21,565 nucleotides of DNA from a virus, in the IMG/VR virus record IMGVR_UViG_3300018063_000046, positions 1 through 21,565 of that record; one strand, 5' to 3'. A program made the position numbers and the translations under genes. How positions within the stretch are numbered: the stretch's first letter is position 1; each line of letters starts with the position of its first letter. Shown in pieces: positions 5,432-13,518 of this stretch. The notes under the pieces were generated by a model. It did no database searches. It was not told the DNA's origin and was given only the letters and a program-made list of their open reading frames with translations.

Positions 5432-6604
5432 TTACCTCGCGCGCAGATACTTTTCCTGTTTTGCCGGCGACATCCGCGCCAGCGCGTCCTCGTATTCCTG
5501 GCCCACCAGCTTATCCAGGTTGACGAATTCAGCGTCTCCGCCGGCGGCATCCTCGCCGTCTTCCTCACCCCCGGATCCCGGAATCTTGCCGAGGTCCGGT
5601 ACCAGGGCGAGCTTGGGCGTGCGGCCGGGCACCTTCTTGCCTTTGTCGCCAGCCGCGGCGCTCTTGTCGTCCGCCGCGGGCTTCTTCGCAACGAGCCCCA
5701 GGTCTGCCTTGACCAACTTGTGAGCTTCGCGCAGGAACCACGCCTCGCTCTTGTCTTGGTTTGCGTCCACCACTGCCAAGCCCTTGAGCGCGTCATCGAA
5801 GGCAACGTTCAGCGCCCGCTTGCTGTAGTCGATTCCTTCCTTCGCCTTGACAATCGTAAAGAAGTCTTCAATGTCGCCCATCCACTCAGCCTTGCCGGTG
5901 TTATCGTTGTGCTCCGTCGCCAGGTCCGCCCTGAGCTTGGCCTCGCGCAGTTCGGCACGCTTGGCGTTGAGTTCGCGTTCCTTCTTGAGCAGGTCCTCGA
6001 CGGCAAGGTCGCCCTCCTTGTATTTCGCCAGCGTCGCGTCGTAGTCGTCATCGAGCGCCTTCATCTTCTCGTCGAACTTCTCCACCGGCTTGACGTTGAG
6101 GCGCGCCATGCGCGGGCGCAGGGGCACGTCGATATCGTCTTCGCCCTCCTCTTCGCCCTCCTCTTCGGCGTCAGCCTTGGCGGCGCCCTTCTTTTTGTCT
6201 TTTCCTTCGTCCTCGCCTTCACCCTCGGCGTCGCCTTCGGCCTCGCCTTCACCTTCGGTCTCGCCTTCTCCTTCGCCTTCGGCGTCAGCGGCGGCCGCGG
6301 TCTTCTTCTTTTTGCTCTCCGGATCGGCGTCCTTCGCCTTCTTCTTGTCCTTGGCTTTGGGCTCGTCCCCCTCGCCCTCCTCGCCCTCACCGGCGCCTTC
6401 TTCACTTTCTGCGGCAATCTCGCGCAGATTCTCGGCGTCGTCGTCTTCTTCCTCGATTGCCGCGCGCTCCTCTGCCGACAGGCCCTCAAGTTCTTCCTCG
6501 GATACGCCGTGCGTCGTCTTCGTTTGTTTCAGCGCGGCCTTTTCCTCGGGGGTGAGATCCTCGTCTTTGTCGGTGCCCTTGTCGCTACCCTTGTCCTTCG
6601 CCAT
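5432..6604 (-). CDS. Capsid scaffold-like hyper-acidic protein
   Basis: The product is 390 residues with GGAGGT five bases before ATG. Residues 1-160 are low-complexity Glu/Gly/Asp/Lys, including KKK clusters at 87-101 and a Gly-Glu repeat at 108-134. Residues 170-235 form a charged coiled-coil helix (EKFDEKMKALDDDYDATLAK, then LLKKERELNAKRAELREAKL). Residues 236-310 are a folded, mixed region (WMGDIEDFFTIV, SKRALNVAFDDALKGL). The C-terminus ends in a helix-turn-helix-like basic tail (LARMSPAKQEKYLRAR), the usual place where scaffolds bind capsid protein. Position between the portal region and the capsid gene, acidity and helicity all fit a scaffolding protein that templates procapsid assembly and then leaves. 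No protease motif is visible. Confidence 0.75.
   Translation of the reverse strand: MAKDKGSDKGTDKDEDLTPEEKAALKQTKTTHGVSEEELEGLSAEERAAIEEEDDDAENLREIAAESEEGAGEGEEGEGDEPKAKDKKKAKDADPESKKKKTAAAADAEGEGEGETEGEGEAEGDAEGEGEDEGKDKKKGAAKADAEEEGEEEGEDDIDVPLRPRMARLNVKPVEKFDEKMKALDDDYDATLAKYKEGDLAVEDLLKKERELNAKRAELREAKLRADLATEHNDNTGKAEWMGDIEDFFTIVKAKEGIDYSKRALNVAFDDALKGLAVVDANQDKSEAWFLREAHKLVKADLGLVAKKPAADDKSAAAGDKGKKVPGRTPKLALVPDLGKIPGSGGEEDGEDAAGGDAEFVNLDKLVGQEYEDALARMSPAKQEKYLRAR
6208..6283 (-). repeat. In-frame GAA/GGC-type low-complexity repeat in scaffold gene
   Basis: Repeats of a 6-base unit coding Gly-Glu (with Ala and Thr variants) span residues 108-134 of the scaffold-like protein. The plus strand shows many copies of GCCTTC with small changes. 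Such a tract is prone to slippage in 6-base steps, so length variation between relatives is expected without loss of frame. Confidence 0.8.
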
Positions 6605-6620
6605 GTGCCACCTCCGGTTG

Positions 6621-6642
6621 AAAACCCGGTTTAAACCGGGTT
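6621..6642 (-). terminator. Palindromic terminator or attenuator before the scaffold gene
   Basis: AACCCGGTTTAAACCGGGTT (6623-6642) is a perfect 20-base palindrome between two genes. On the minus strand it is followed by a short run (four T, 6624-6621, overlapping the stem base). As RNA it makes a 7-bp GC-rich stem with a TTTAAA loop. The short U-tract suggests partial termination or attenuation. A protein-binding operator is the alternative. Confidence 0.6.
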
Positions 6643-6648
6643 GTTGGA

Positions 6649-6846
6649 TCAGTACTCGTCGCGATCGCCAGCGGCGATCTTCGCCATCTCCGCGACCTTG
6701 TCCTTGGCCATCGCTTGCGCCGCCTTAAAGCGAGCCTTGTCCTTGCGGATGACGCACGCATCCAGCAGCGTCCGAAGATCGGATTCCGCCTGCCACTTCT
6801 TGTCGCTCACCATGCCGATGCCTGCCACCCGCGATTTCTTGGCCAT
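6649..6846 (-). CDS. Small conserved phage protein (MAKKS...AESD type)
   Basis: The product is 65 residues with a GGAGGT site four bases before ATG. It begins MAKKSRVAGIGM, followed by KWQAESDLRTLLDACVIRKDK and ARFKAAQAMAKDKVAEMAKI. Small proteins with this plan (MAKK...VAG.GM, then AESD.RTL..A..I..DK.R..AA) are common next to scaffold and capsid genes of tailed phages. The function is unknown. It is basic at the N-terminus and helical throughout. The neighbouring palindromic terminator or attenuator follows its stop. A role in head assembly is inferred from position only. Confidence 0.78.
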   Translation of the reverse strand: MAKKSRVAGIGMVSDKKWQAESDLRTLLDACVIRKDKARFKAAQAMAKDKVAEMAKIAAGDRDEY

Positions 6847-6863
6847 CTAAACCTCCGTTGTGG

Positions 6864-7580
6864 TTAGTCGTCGTCATCTGCGGCCGCTACGGCCATCAGT
6901 ACCAGCAGTTCCATTTCCTCAACTTCAGCGATCGCTGCGCGCATCGCGTTGTGCCGCTCGACCTCGTCAGCCGCGTCATCCAAGACCTTGCGCGTGAGTA
7001 TCCAGTCGAGGTCGATCTTGAGCAGCGGCGAAAGAACCGGGGCCAGTTCTGTTACAGCAGCCGGCGCAAGCGGTTCTGGAGAGATCCTATCCAGACTCTC
7101 CTCGGGATCCGCGCCCGGCTTGCGCTTCGCCTGGGCGTGGCGCCGCAGCTCGAGTACTTCCCAAGCCTTGACCACGTCCTCGTAGGAAACGTCATCGCCT
7201 AGGCGATGGCGCTTGCGGTGCCCGCGGTAGACGAGCTCGGGCTCGACTTGGCCGCCGGACACGGTCCCGGACGCCGAGGCGGTATCCCGCCCATCGGTCG
7301 CAGCGATCGTGCCCGAGATGTTGTCGCCGACGACGCCGCTCGCAATCGCTGTGTCGCGTCCGTCGGTAACCGCGACGGTCCCGGTGGCGATCACCGCACC
7401 ACTTGCCGCGCCTGTGTCGCGGCCATCAACTGCGTCGATCAGGCCCGATACGATTACAAGCCCAGACCCAGCCGCCGTGTCGCGTCCATCTGTTGCGGCG
7501 ATCGTGCCGGAGATCGGTGCTTCTAAAAGGCCGCGACTTGCGCGCGGCGGAAACGGCTGGCGCCTACCGAAACGAGCCAT
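6864..7580 (-). CDS. Repeat-containing virion protein with four DGRDT units
   Basis: The product is 238 residues, and its ATG directly follows the previous stop with no gap. After a basic Pro/Arg head (MARFGRRQPFPPRASRG), four tandem units of about 21-23 residues carry the core (S/T)G-x-(I/V)-x-x-x-DGRDT-x-x-x-SG, with DGRDT at 31-35, 52-56, 73-77 and 96-100. Units of this kind occur in phage fibre and other surface proteins as short beta elements. From about 112 onward the protein changes to charged helices (DVSYEDVVKAWEVLELRRHA, DWILTRKVLDDAADEVERHNAM) ending in an acidic DDDD tail. The repeat part probably projects from the virion and the helical part may anchor it. No known enzyme motif is present. 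The function is inferred. Confidence 0.75.
   Translation of the reverse strand: MARFGRRQPFPPRASRGLLEAPISGTIAATDGRDTAAGSGLVIVSGLIDAVDGRDTGAASGAVIATGTVAVTDGRDTAIASGVVGDNISGTIAATDGRDTASASGTVSGGQVEPELVYRGHRKRHRLGDDVSYEDVVKAWEVLELRRHAQAKRKPGADPEESLDRISPEPLAPAAVTELAPVLSPLLKIDLDWILTRKVLDDAADEVERHNAMRAAIAEVEEMELLVLMAVAAADDDD
7293..7502 (-). repeat. Four in-frame ~63-base repeats encoding DGRDT units
   Basis: The plus strand shows recurring GTGTCGCG(T/G)CC-(A/G)TC cores spaced 63-69 bases apart, each coding for DGRDT on the minus strand. The copies are similar but not identical, so they are old duplications. They could change in number by recombination. Confidence 0.7.
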
Positions 7581-8042
7581 CTAACCCCTAGACCACTTCA
7601 CCGAGCAAAGCACATTCACATTTGCCGAGACGTTGATTCTCACAAAGAATGAATCGGCGGCGTCCCCTGGCGATTCATTCTCCAACCCAAGGGGATTCTG
7701 GAGAATCAAGATGCCCATGAACTGCGGAACGAAAATATGATCGTGAACTGTATAGGTCGTCCCTTCCGCTGAGTGGTTTTGCGTGACGGTCAACCCGTGC
7801 GCTTGTGCCCGACCTTTAATTTGCGTAGTAACAGCCGTTCCACTCCCGGTCCCTGCGGTAGTTTCGTCCGATGTTCCCCAATCCACCGTCGCTGGCACGG
7901 CGGAGCTTGTCACGCCGTCCATCGACAACTTCAGCTCGTGGACCTTGATGTTGAAGCCCGATGGAGTAACGAGCTTTAGAACAGTTTTCGCCCCAGCCGT
8001 GGCAGCGAAAACGGTATTTCTCGTAACGTATACGGCATCCAT
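7581..8042 (-). CDS. Conserved phage structural protein (beta-rich)
   Basis: The product is 153 residues from ATG 8042, chosen because AGGAG lies eight bases upstream; an earlier in-frame start at 8147 would overlap the previous gene by 94 bases. Recognisable pieces are NTVFAATAGAKTVLKLVTPS, KVHELKLSMDGVTSSAVPATVDW, GTAVTTQIKGRAQAHGLTVT, FVPQFMGILILQNPLG and FFVRINVSANVNVLCSVKW. Proteins with this plan (a DGVTSSAVPV-type strand, then QI.GRA and a C-terminal PLG...R) recur in structural clusters of tailed phages. It is beta-sheet rich with no signal or membrane segment. It is probably a virion appendage or baseplate-like protein. The precise role is unknown. Confidence 0.75.
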   Translation of the reverse strand: MDAVYVTRNTVFAATAGAKTVLKLVTPSGFNIKVHELKLSMDGVTSSAVPATVDWGTSDETTAGTGSGTAVTTQIKGRAQAHGLTVTQNHSAEGTTYTVHDHIFVPQFMGILILQNPLGLENESPGDAADSFFVRINVSANVNVLCSVKWSRG

Positions 8043-8053
8043 TTCTTCGTCTC

Positions 8054-9394
8054 CTACCAAGAAGCCGCGTGCCTCACGGCCTCGCGGGTAATTGTAGGTG
8101 GCGGCGGCATAACAACGGCCACCGCTTGGTCCCCCATCGTGTACCACTGATACTCACGCGCAACCGTGTCGATGTCATTCCACGAAAGGCGGAAGTTGTT
8201 GCCGCTGAACGAGCCATCGGCCTCCGACTGCAACACAGCGTTGACGAGATAGTTCTTGATGACCTTAGACTCGGAGTGGAAGCTATCACTGATTGAGGTT
8301 GCCGCAGCGTCGTCATCCATGATGCCTGCGGCGCGCTCGTTCGTTCCGTCAGTCGCCCCCATCGAGAGTGCGCCAAGGTCCGCACTGCTGACGTCCACTG
8401 CCGTCGCAGCCACGAGGTTCCACCCCATAATCCAGCCGAGCTTGGGAACCGAGCCGTGGTTCAGGTCTTGCACCACCGGTAGCCCGCCCGCAGTGGGCAC
8501 GGTGCCGTTGCCAGTGGTGGAGGTAAACGTTCCTTTGAGCGCGAGGCCGACGCAATCGATCGCGCCAGTCAGCTGAACAGGGTAGTCGAGTTGATACCCA
8601 TCTGTCGGCCAGTTCGCGATCGTGGTGCTTAGTGTTGCGTCACCCTGTGACGCGCCCGTGCCACCAGAAGCGGAGAAGTTCCGCAGGATCATGTCGCTGC
8701 GCTGCGACATGGTCACAAACATCGTAGTGTTGCCGTCGCGCGTACCGTAGTAAATGCACCGACCCGCCTCGCCCTTCTTGGCGAATCCGTAGCACATCTC
8801 CCCGGAGGCGGCGACAGTGTTATGCACTCCCCCACCGGTCGTCAGCTCGATAAAATCAGGCTGCCCGAATCCTGCGGCTACAGTAATATCCTCACTAGCC
8901 ACTGCCGCCGACGCCGTGAACGAGTGAACGAGCGCGTCGGTGACCTCTGAGCCGCCCCAAATCTTGTAGTTCAGCCGCACCGAGGCGGTGCCGTGCAAAT
9001 TGACCCAGTTGACTACCACCTCAGAAACCGCCCCGGTCTGCATGGACACCAGATCGAGTTCCAGATCACGCGCGCCGGGAGCCGCCGCCGTGTGAAGTAC
9101 GGCCAATGCGTTGTTGAAGCTCTCTCCACAGGTGTCGCCCGTCGCTGCAGCGTCCCGTGCATCAGTTGCTACGCCACCTTGCTGCACCACCGCGCCGCGA
9201 TAGGTGCCAAAGCCAATCGTGAACTGCGCGTGAACCTTGGTGCCGTCCGCCGTGTGCCCGACGCCCCAGACCTTAATTGCCTTCGGGTCGAAGTTGGCGG
9301 GCAGGCTGATCGTCTGGTTGCCCGTAGCCCCGGGCTGCACCAGATGGCCGACGGCGATGTTAAGGGCCACGAGCAAAGCTCCGAATAAGTTCAT
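8054..9394 (-). CDS. Putative virion appendage protein with three related domains
   Basis: The product is 446 residues, with its start overlapping the previous stop (ATGA). Three similar segments are visible: about 28-130 (LPANFDPKAIKVWGVG, IGFGTYRG, LDLVSMQTGAVSEVVVNW), 171-270 (VAAGFGQPDFIELTTGGG, CYGFAKKGEAG, DATLSTTIANWPTDG) and 312-410 (SVPKLGWIMGWNL, LGALSMGATDG, NNFRLSWNDID). Each starts with a GFxPxxIxxxxxG-type strand followed by a Gly-rich IGF/YGF strand, a design seen in phage fibre and receptor-binding proteins. Residues 5-17 are hydrophobic (GALLVALNIAVGH), but no typical signal peptide follows. The C-terminus (PPPPTITREAVRHAASW) is a proline-led tail. Host recognition or tail-appendage function is inferred. 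Confidence 0.68.
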   Translation of the reverse strand: MNLFGALLVALNIAVGHLVQPGATGNQTISLPANFDPKAIKVWGVGHTADGTKVHAQFTIGFGTYRGAVVQQGGVATDARDAAATGDTCGESFNNALAVLHTAAAPGARDLELDLVSMQTGAVSEVVVNWVNLHGTASVRLNYKIWGGSEVTDALVHSFTASAAVASEDITVAAGFGQPDFIELTTGGGVHNTVAASGEMCYGFAKKGEAGRCIYYGTRDGNTTMFVTMSQRSDMILRNFSASGGTGASQGDATLSTTIANWPTDGYQLDYPVQLTGAIDCVGLALKGTFTSTTGNGTVPTAGGLPVVQDLNHGSVPKLGWIMGWNLVAATAVDVSSADLGALSMGATDGTNERAAGIMDDDAAATSISDSFHSESKVIKNYLVNAVLQSEADGSFSGNNFRLSWNDIDTVAREYQWYTMGDQAVAVVMPPPPTITREAVRHAASW

Positions 9395-9711
9395 GTGCCA
9401 AGGCGTGCCTGCACCGCTTGCGGCGTGCCGTAGGGCGGAGCCAGTACCTCCGCAAGCATGAGCACGTCGTCAATCTCCTTCGCGCGTCCGAGCTTTAAGA
9501 GCAGCGTTAGCTGCGATGTCACGGTAGCGAGCAGCGTCTGCGCCTCCGTTACCTCACCTGGTGTCAACGGCGCGCCGGAGACTGAGTTAACTGCCGCTTG
9601 AGCCTGTGTGCCGGTTAACTGACCCCGGGCAAACTCTGCGAGGATCGCTGAGAACTGATGCACGGGAATCTTGAAATCCTCCGCGCCCATCAACCGACCG
9701 TAGAGGCTCAT
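9391..9711 (-). CDS. Small conserved phage protein, helical
   Basis: The product is 106 residues beginning MSLYGRLMGAEDFKIPVHQF, with the helix AILAEFARGQLTGTQAQAAV. A second helix pair follows (TPGEVTEAQTLLATVTSQLT, then LLKLGRAKEIDDVLMLAEVL) and a QAVQARLG end. Small proteins with the opening M(S/A)LYGRL.G.ED.KI..H.F.A...E.ARGQLT accompany virion appendage genes in many phages. It has no membrane or enzyme motif. It overlaps the next gene by four bases (ATGA), so the two are probably translated together. It may be a chaperone or linker for the appendage protein. This is inferred from the gene pair. Confidence 0.75.
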   Translation of the reverse strand: MSLYGRLMGAEDFKIPVHQFSAILAEFARGQLTGTQAQAAVNSVSGAPLTPGEVTEAQTLLATVTSQLTLLLKLGRAKEIDDVLMLAEVLAPPYGTPQAVQARLGT

Positions 9712-9715
9712 GGTT

Positions 9716-10846
9716 TCACGCGCTCCCCTCGGTGTACACCTTGCTGGTGCAAGACACCTGCTGGCCGACGCTGATGCTGGTCGAGTTCAGGTTCAGGTCC
9801 GAGCCGGCCGTGCCGACCGAGCCGTCCACGCAGCACGTGCCGGTCGAATCCACGTCCCGATACCAAGTCGCGGTCCCGGTGGCGTTCGCGCTTGCGTCCG
9901 CGGTGATCGCGCTGAAGGTGAGCACGCCGCTCGCGGGCGCCCCGGCGCATGGATCGGAGTGTGTCAGTTCGGCCAGAAGCGTGGTCGCCGCGCCGCAGGT
10001 CGCCGGCCGCGCGCCGTCGAAGATGCGCATGAGCCCCGCGCCGGCGCCGCCGTCAATCGCGTCCCGGACCTGCACCATGCGGTTGTTGCGCACCGTGGTC
10101 GAGTAGGCAATCGCCATCAGGACGAGGTCGAACAGCTTCCCGGCGATCGCGTAGCCCAGGCCAACCAGCATCCCGAAGGGCCCGCCCAGGGCCAGAGCGT
10201 ACCCGCGCTCCCACTTCGTTGCGACTGTGGCGTCGATGTTCTTCGGCTCCTTGATCTTGATGGCCGAGGACTTCAGCCGCCCGCGAATGCGATCCACAGC
10301 GCCGAAGTCCTTCGCCAAACGGGCGGCGTCGAACGCCACGACCAGGGCCGCTACGTCCTCATCGGTGAGCGGTTCCAGGACCACCGCGCGCCGGAAGTTC
10401 TGCATCTGATCGAGCACCCACGTCTGCGCCGCGGTATCGGCTTTGTCGCGGGTTTCCGTTACTCCGATCGTCTCGAAGACCACATGAACGGCCTTCGGGC
10501 TCGCCTCGTAGATCCTCGCGCACTCGGCGCGGAAGGCATCCTGCCGGACGCGCTCGGCTGCTTGTAGGCGGGCACGATTGCCAGGCGGTGTGTCCGGGAT
10601 CGTGTTGTAAGCCAGTTCCCGCATGAGATGCGCGTCCGAGGGGTACGCAAGCCTGGGCACATCCGGGCGATCGACCGTGCGCGTGCCCTTGTACTCCCAC
10701 GCAACTGGCTCGTAGCTCAATATCTGCGCCGCCCACCGATACCCTTCCTTGTCGTCGCCGGCGACCTGGATCGCCCAATAGGCCGAGTAGTCCTGGCGCG
10801 GGTAGTCGTAGATGCTGATGAGCGCAACCTTGCGTGGGCGTTTCAT
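9716..10846 (-). CDS. Two-part phage protein: unknown N-terminal domain fused to a common virion domain
   Basis: The product is 376 residues, with its start overlapping the portal stop (ATGA). Residues 1-243 are a helical, Arg-rich region of unknown type (TVDRPDVPRLAYPSDAHLMR, then RDKADTAAQTWVLDQMQNF), ending in a glycine-zipper hydrophobic stretch (YALALGGPFGMLVGLGYAIA). Residues 244-376 (MAIAYSTTVRNNRMVQVRDAI, LMRIFDGARPATC, TGTATWYRDVDSTGT, NSTSISVGQQVSCTSKVYTEG) match a common stand-alone phage virion protein of about 130 residues. Met244 (ATG at 10117-10115) lies where that protein normally starts, within a TGATG, so it could be an internal start or a scar of a former gene boundary. Either one fusion protein or two products from one frame is possible. 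The role is likely structural, near the portal. Confidence 0.7.
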   Translation of the reverse strand: MKRPRKVALISIYDYPRQDYSAYWAIQVAGDDKEGYRWAAQILSYEPVAWEYKGTRTVDRPDVPRLAYPSDAHLMRELAYNTIPDTPPGNRARLQAAERVRQDAFRAECARIYEASPKAVHVVFETIGVTETRDKADTAAQTWVLDQMQNFRRAVVLEPLTDEDVAALVVAFDAARLAKDFGAVDRIRGRLKSSAIKIKEPKNIDATVATKWERGYALALGGPFGMLVGLGYAIAGKLFDLVLMAIAYSTTVRNNRMVQVRDAIDGGAGAGLMRIFDGARPATCGAATTLLAELTHSDPCAGAPASGVLTFSAITADASANATGTATWYRDVDSTGTCCVDGSVGTAGSDLNLNSTSISVGQQVSCTSKVYTEGSA

Positions 10847-13518
10847 GCCGCTCCTTTCGGCGCCGCCGCAGGTTCAATGCGGATGGACACCTTCTTGCCG
10901 TTGATCGTCGCCGTGGCCACCTTCGCCACTGGCTTCTTCGCCGCGCTCTGTTCGAGTGCCTTACCAATCTTCTCCAGGGCCTTCATCATCTGCGAATCGG
11001 CCACCGTCTTGCCGCTGGAATCGACGATGACGGTCGTGGGCTGCGCCGCTTCTCCGCCCTCCTTGCCACCCTCGGTAGTCACCTTGAGCCGGGTGGCGAG
11101 TTCCTTCAGCTTGTCCTCGAGGCCGCGCACCAGCGCATCGACCTGCTTCATCACCGCCTCATTGGCAACGCTCGCCTCCGCATTGCCACGCTCGATCTCC
11201 ACCTTGGCGTCGGCGTTGATCTTGGCTACTGCCTTGTCGGTCGCGGCCTTGGTGTTGATTTCGTCCTTGCGATCGGCGAGCTTGACCAGCAGCTCGTTGA
11301 TCTTGCGCATCGCGGTCTCGAGGGCTTCCGCGCCGGCGCGCTCGACTTCGGCCATGCGCCGCTGGAACTCGGCGTTCGCCTCGGAATCGGCGCCGGTGAG
11401 TAGGTTCTGAGCTTCCGCGTCGATCTTGTTGGCCTCGGCCGTGATCTTCTCTGCGTCCGCGGTGAGCTTCTTGATGGTGGCGCCCTTCTCGCCAAGCTCG
11501 AGCTGCATCGCCATATCGGCCGCTTGGGCCTGTCGCTGTGCCTGCGCCTGGCGCTGCTGCAGGGCCTGCTGTTCCTCCGGCGAGAGCTTTTCCTCGTCGC
11601 CCGGCTCCACGATGCCGAGCATCCGCTTGACCTCGTCGGCCATCTCGTCCTTGTTCGGCAGATCCGAGAACTCCAGAGCCATGCGCAGCAGGCGCAGCGC
11701 GTACTCCGGGTTGATCGCCGCCACTTTGCCGATCAGGTCGAGCATCGACTCGAACATCGCCTGGCGCGTGCTCTGCGCGAAGTCCTGCTCGTCGACGTGG
11801 AAGTCCGCCTGCGATGCCGTGATGTCGTTCAGGTACCGGACCGTGCCATCCGGATCGACCACCGGCTGATTGACGCGAATCAGTTCGGGCGGACGGCGCG
11901 AACCCGTCCCGCCGGTGATGCGGAAGGTCCGATCCTCGGTCAAATACTGCTCGGCGAGCGAGAGGCGAATCGCGCCCTGGCTCTGCACCGCCAGGCGTAG
12001 GTTCGAGAAAATCTCGGCCGTGACGATGGTGCCGCCGAGCTGTCGCGCCCGAATGGCCTCGCCCGACTCGGCGTTGCTCTCGATCCCGCGATTCTCCGCA
12101 GTCACCCCGCCGGCGTTGCGGATCATCTGCACGTCGCGGTCCATGAGCTGCATGTGCCCGAGGGCAAGCTCGGCGTGGCTTTGAATGACGAACTCCGAGC
12201 CCTTCTTCTTGATGATGTAGGCGTCGGGGTGGCTGACTTCCTCGCGCGCCTCGTCATGGTCCTCGACTGCGTCCCGATCCGCAATCACGCGGTTGGTCGA
12301 AAGCAGGAACAGCGTCTTGGACGCCCGCTTGTTCAGGTCGTCTTGGGGGTCGCGGATCCGGCGCATGACGCCGTAAGGCATCCGGTCGCGCCCGCGCCGG
12401 TAGCACCACAGCGGCGTGAAGCCGAAGCGGTTGTGCCGGAACGGGCTCACGATGTTGGCGAGGAGTCCCTTCTCGGTGCGCAGCCCCATCCACACACGCA
12501 GTTCCGTCTGCTCGCGGACCTGGAGCTGGCCGTGCCGGTAGGCGTCCACCATTTCGCGGTTGCGATGGTCGAACCGCATCCCTTCCCAGGGCCCGCCGCC
12601 AGGCGCCACATAGAAGCAGCGCGTAGGCATCCGGTAGCGCGTCTCGATGATCTTCACGCGCTCGCGCCGGTTGTCCACCATCCCTGTCTCGGTAAGGAAA
12701 CCGCGCCAAGTGAGATCCCCGTAGTCCCTGGAGGTGAACCTCTTGCCGATGTACCAGAAGTCCTCGGCTTCCTCCTCGTCGAGCGCGAGCAAGCTGCTCG
12801 CAGAGACCGCTTCCTCAATCAGCCAAGCGCGGTCTTTGAACATCATCCGGCCGATATCGGCGTCGATGTACTTCACCCGGTGGACGTAGCGCCAATCCTC
12901 ATCGGTGAGCGTCGTGCCGAAGGAGTCGTGCCACATATGCCGCCAGGACTGATAGCGGTTAAAGATCACTTCTTCGTCGGGTTGGTTTCGCACCCCATCC
13001 TCAACCCACCCCAGGCCAGCCTTGACGCAGTCACCGAAGGCCGTGGAGCGGTTGAACGTCACTGTGTTGACGTCGTTCAGGTACTTCAGAATCTTCGTCT
13101 TGACATCAGCGGACTCTACATCGTCGTCTGCACGCGGGAATACCTTGAAATCGACCCGGGTGCGGCGCTCGGTTCCGAGAACCCAGTCGATCGTGGCGGC
13201 CGACTCGTTGTACACGAGCGGCGCCTGGCCGCGGTTTATCAGGTCCTCGGCCTCATCCTGCTTCCACTGGTTCTGATCGTAGTAGTCGGCGTCGATCGCC
13301 TGCTGGTAGCGGTTGTCGGCCTGGCGCTCGCGCTCCTGCTCGAACCAGCTCTTGAGCCGGTTGAAGCGTTTCTGATTGCGCTCGCTGTCCAGCTCGTGTT
13401 GTTTGCCCTTTGACCCACCGGCGTCGGCGATTTCTTTCGCGCGATCGTCGTCGTCGAGCATCTGATCCAGGGCCTTGAGCTTCTTCTCCCCCTTGACCAG
13501 ACGCAGGGCGGCGGGCAT
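10843..13518 (-). CDS. Portal protein, P22-type, with extended coiled-coil C-terminus
   Basis: The product is 891 residues. Residues 45-130 (KRFNRLKSWFEQERERQADN, DADYYDQNQW, APLVYNESAATIDWVLGTER) are the usual opening of P22-type portals. Next come the clip and stem-bearing core: GWVEDGV, RYQSWRHMWHDSFG (188-201), and RYGFTPLWCYRRGRD-like FGFTPLWCYRRGRDRMPYGV (366-384) with RIRDPQDDLNKRASK (387-401). SNAESGEAIRARQ follows (481-493) in the place of the portal crown helix. From 645 to about 815 the sequence is a long Gln/Ala/Lys/Glu coiled coil, likely the inward-projecting barrel. The last 75 residues are Lys/Ala-rich. It forms the dodecameric ring through which DNA is packaged and ejected. 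The start overlaps the previous stop (TGATG), and the stop overlaps the next start (ATGA). Confidence 0.93.
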   Translation of the reverse strand: MPAALRLVKGEKKLKALDQMLDDDDRAKEIADAGGSKGKQHELDSERNQKRFNRLKSWFEQERERQADNRYQQAIDADYYDQNQWKQDEAEDLINRGQAPLVYNESAATIDWVLGTERRTRVDFKVFPRADDDVESADVKTKILKYLNDVNTVTFNRSTAFGDCVKAGLGWVEDGVRNQPDEEVIFNRYQSWRHMWHDSFGTTLTDEDWRYVHRVKYIDADIGRMMFKDRAWLIEEAVSASSLLALDEEEAEDFWYIGKRFTSRDYGDLTWRGFLTETGMVDNRRERVKIIETRYRMPTRCFYVAPGGGPWEGMRFDHRNREMVDAYRHGQLQVREQTELRVWMGLRTEKGLLANIVSPFRHNRFGFTPLWCYRRGRDRMPYGVMRRIRDPQDDLNKRASKTLFLLSTNRVIADRDAVEDHDEAREEVSHPDAYIIKKKGSEFVIQSHAELALGHMQLMDRDVQMIRNAGGVTAENRGIESNAESGEAIRARQLGGTIVTAEIFSNLRLAVQSQGAIRLSLAEQYLTEDRTFRITGGTGSRRPPELIRVNQPVVDPDGTVRYLNDITASQADFHVDEQDFAQSTRQAMFESMLDLIGKVAAINPEYALRLLRMALEFSDLPNKDEMADEVKRMLGIVEPGDEEKLSPEEQQALQQRQAQAQRQAQAADMAMQLELGEKGATIKKLTADAEKITAEANKIDAEAQNLLTGADSEANAEFQRRMAEVERAGAEALETAMRKINELLVKLADRKDEINTKAATDKAVAKINADAKVEIERGNAEASVANEAVMKQVDALVRGLEDKLKELATRLKVTTEGGKEGGEAAQPTTVIVDSSGKTVADSQMMKALEKIGKALEQSAAKKPVAKVATATINGKKVSIRIEPAAAPKGAA

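Noticed and set aside
5233-5805. A longer (190-codon) version of the 63-residue CsrA-like gene.
   Set aside because: The extra 5' part overlaps the scaffold gene in another frame and has shadow-like Arg/Ser/Thr composition. The ribosome site and start at 5424 give a clean short gene.
5342-6634. A 430-codon open frame on the plus strand opposite the scaffold gene.
   Set aside because: It is a mirror of the GC-rich, low-complexity scaffold coding sequence, has repetitive Leu/Phe/Ala content, no ribosome site pattern, and opposes all other genes.
12154-13413. A 419-codon open frame on the plus strand inside the portal gene.
   Set aside because: The portal frame is clearly real and the opposite frame is long only because of high GC codon use. 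No domain is recognisable.
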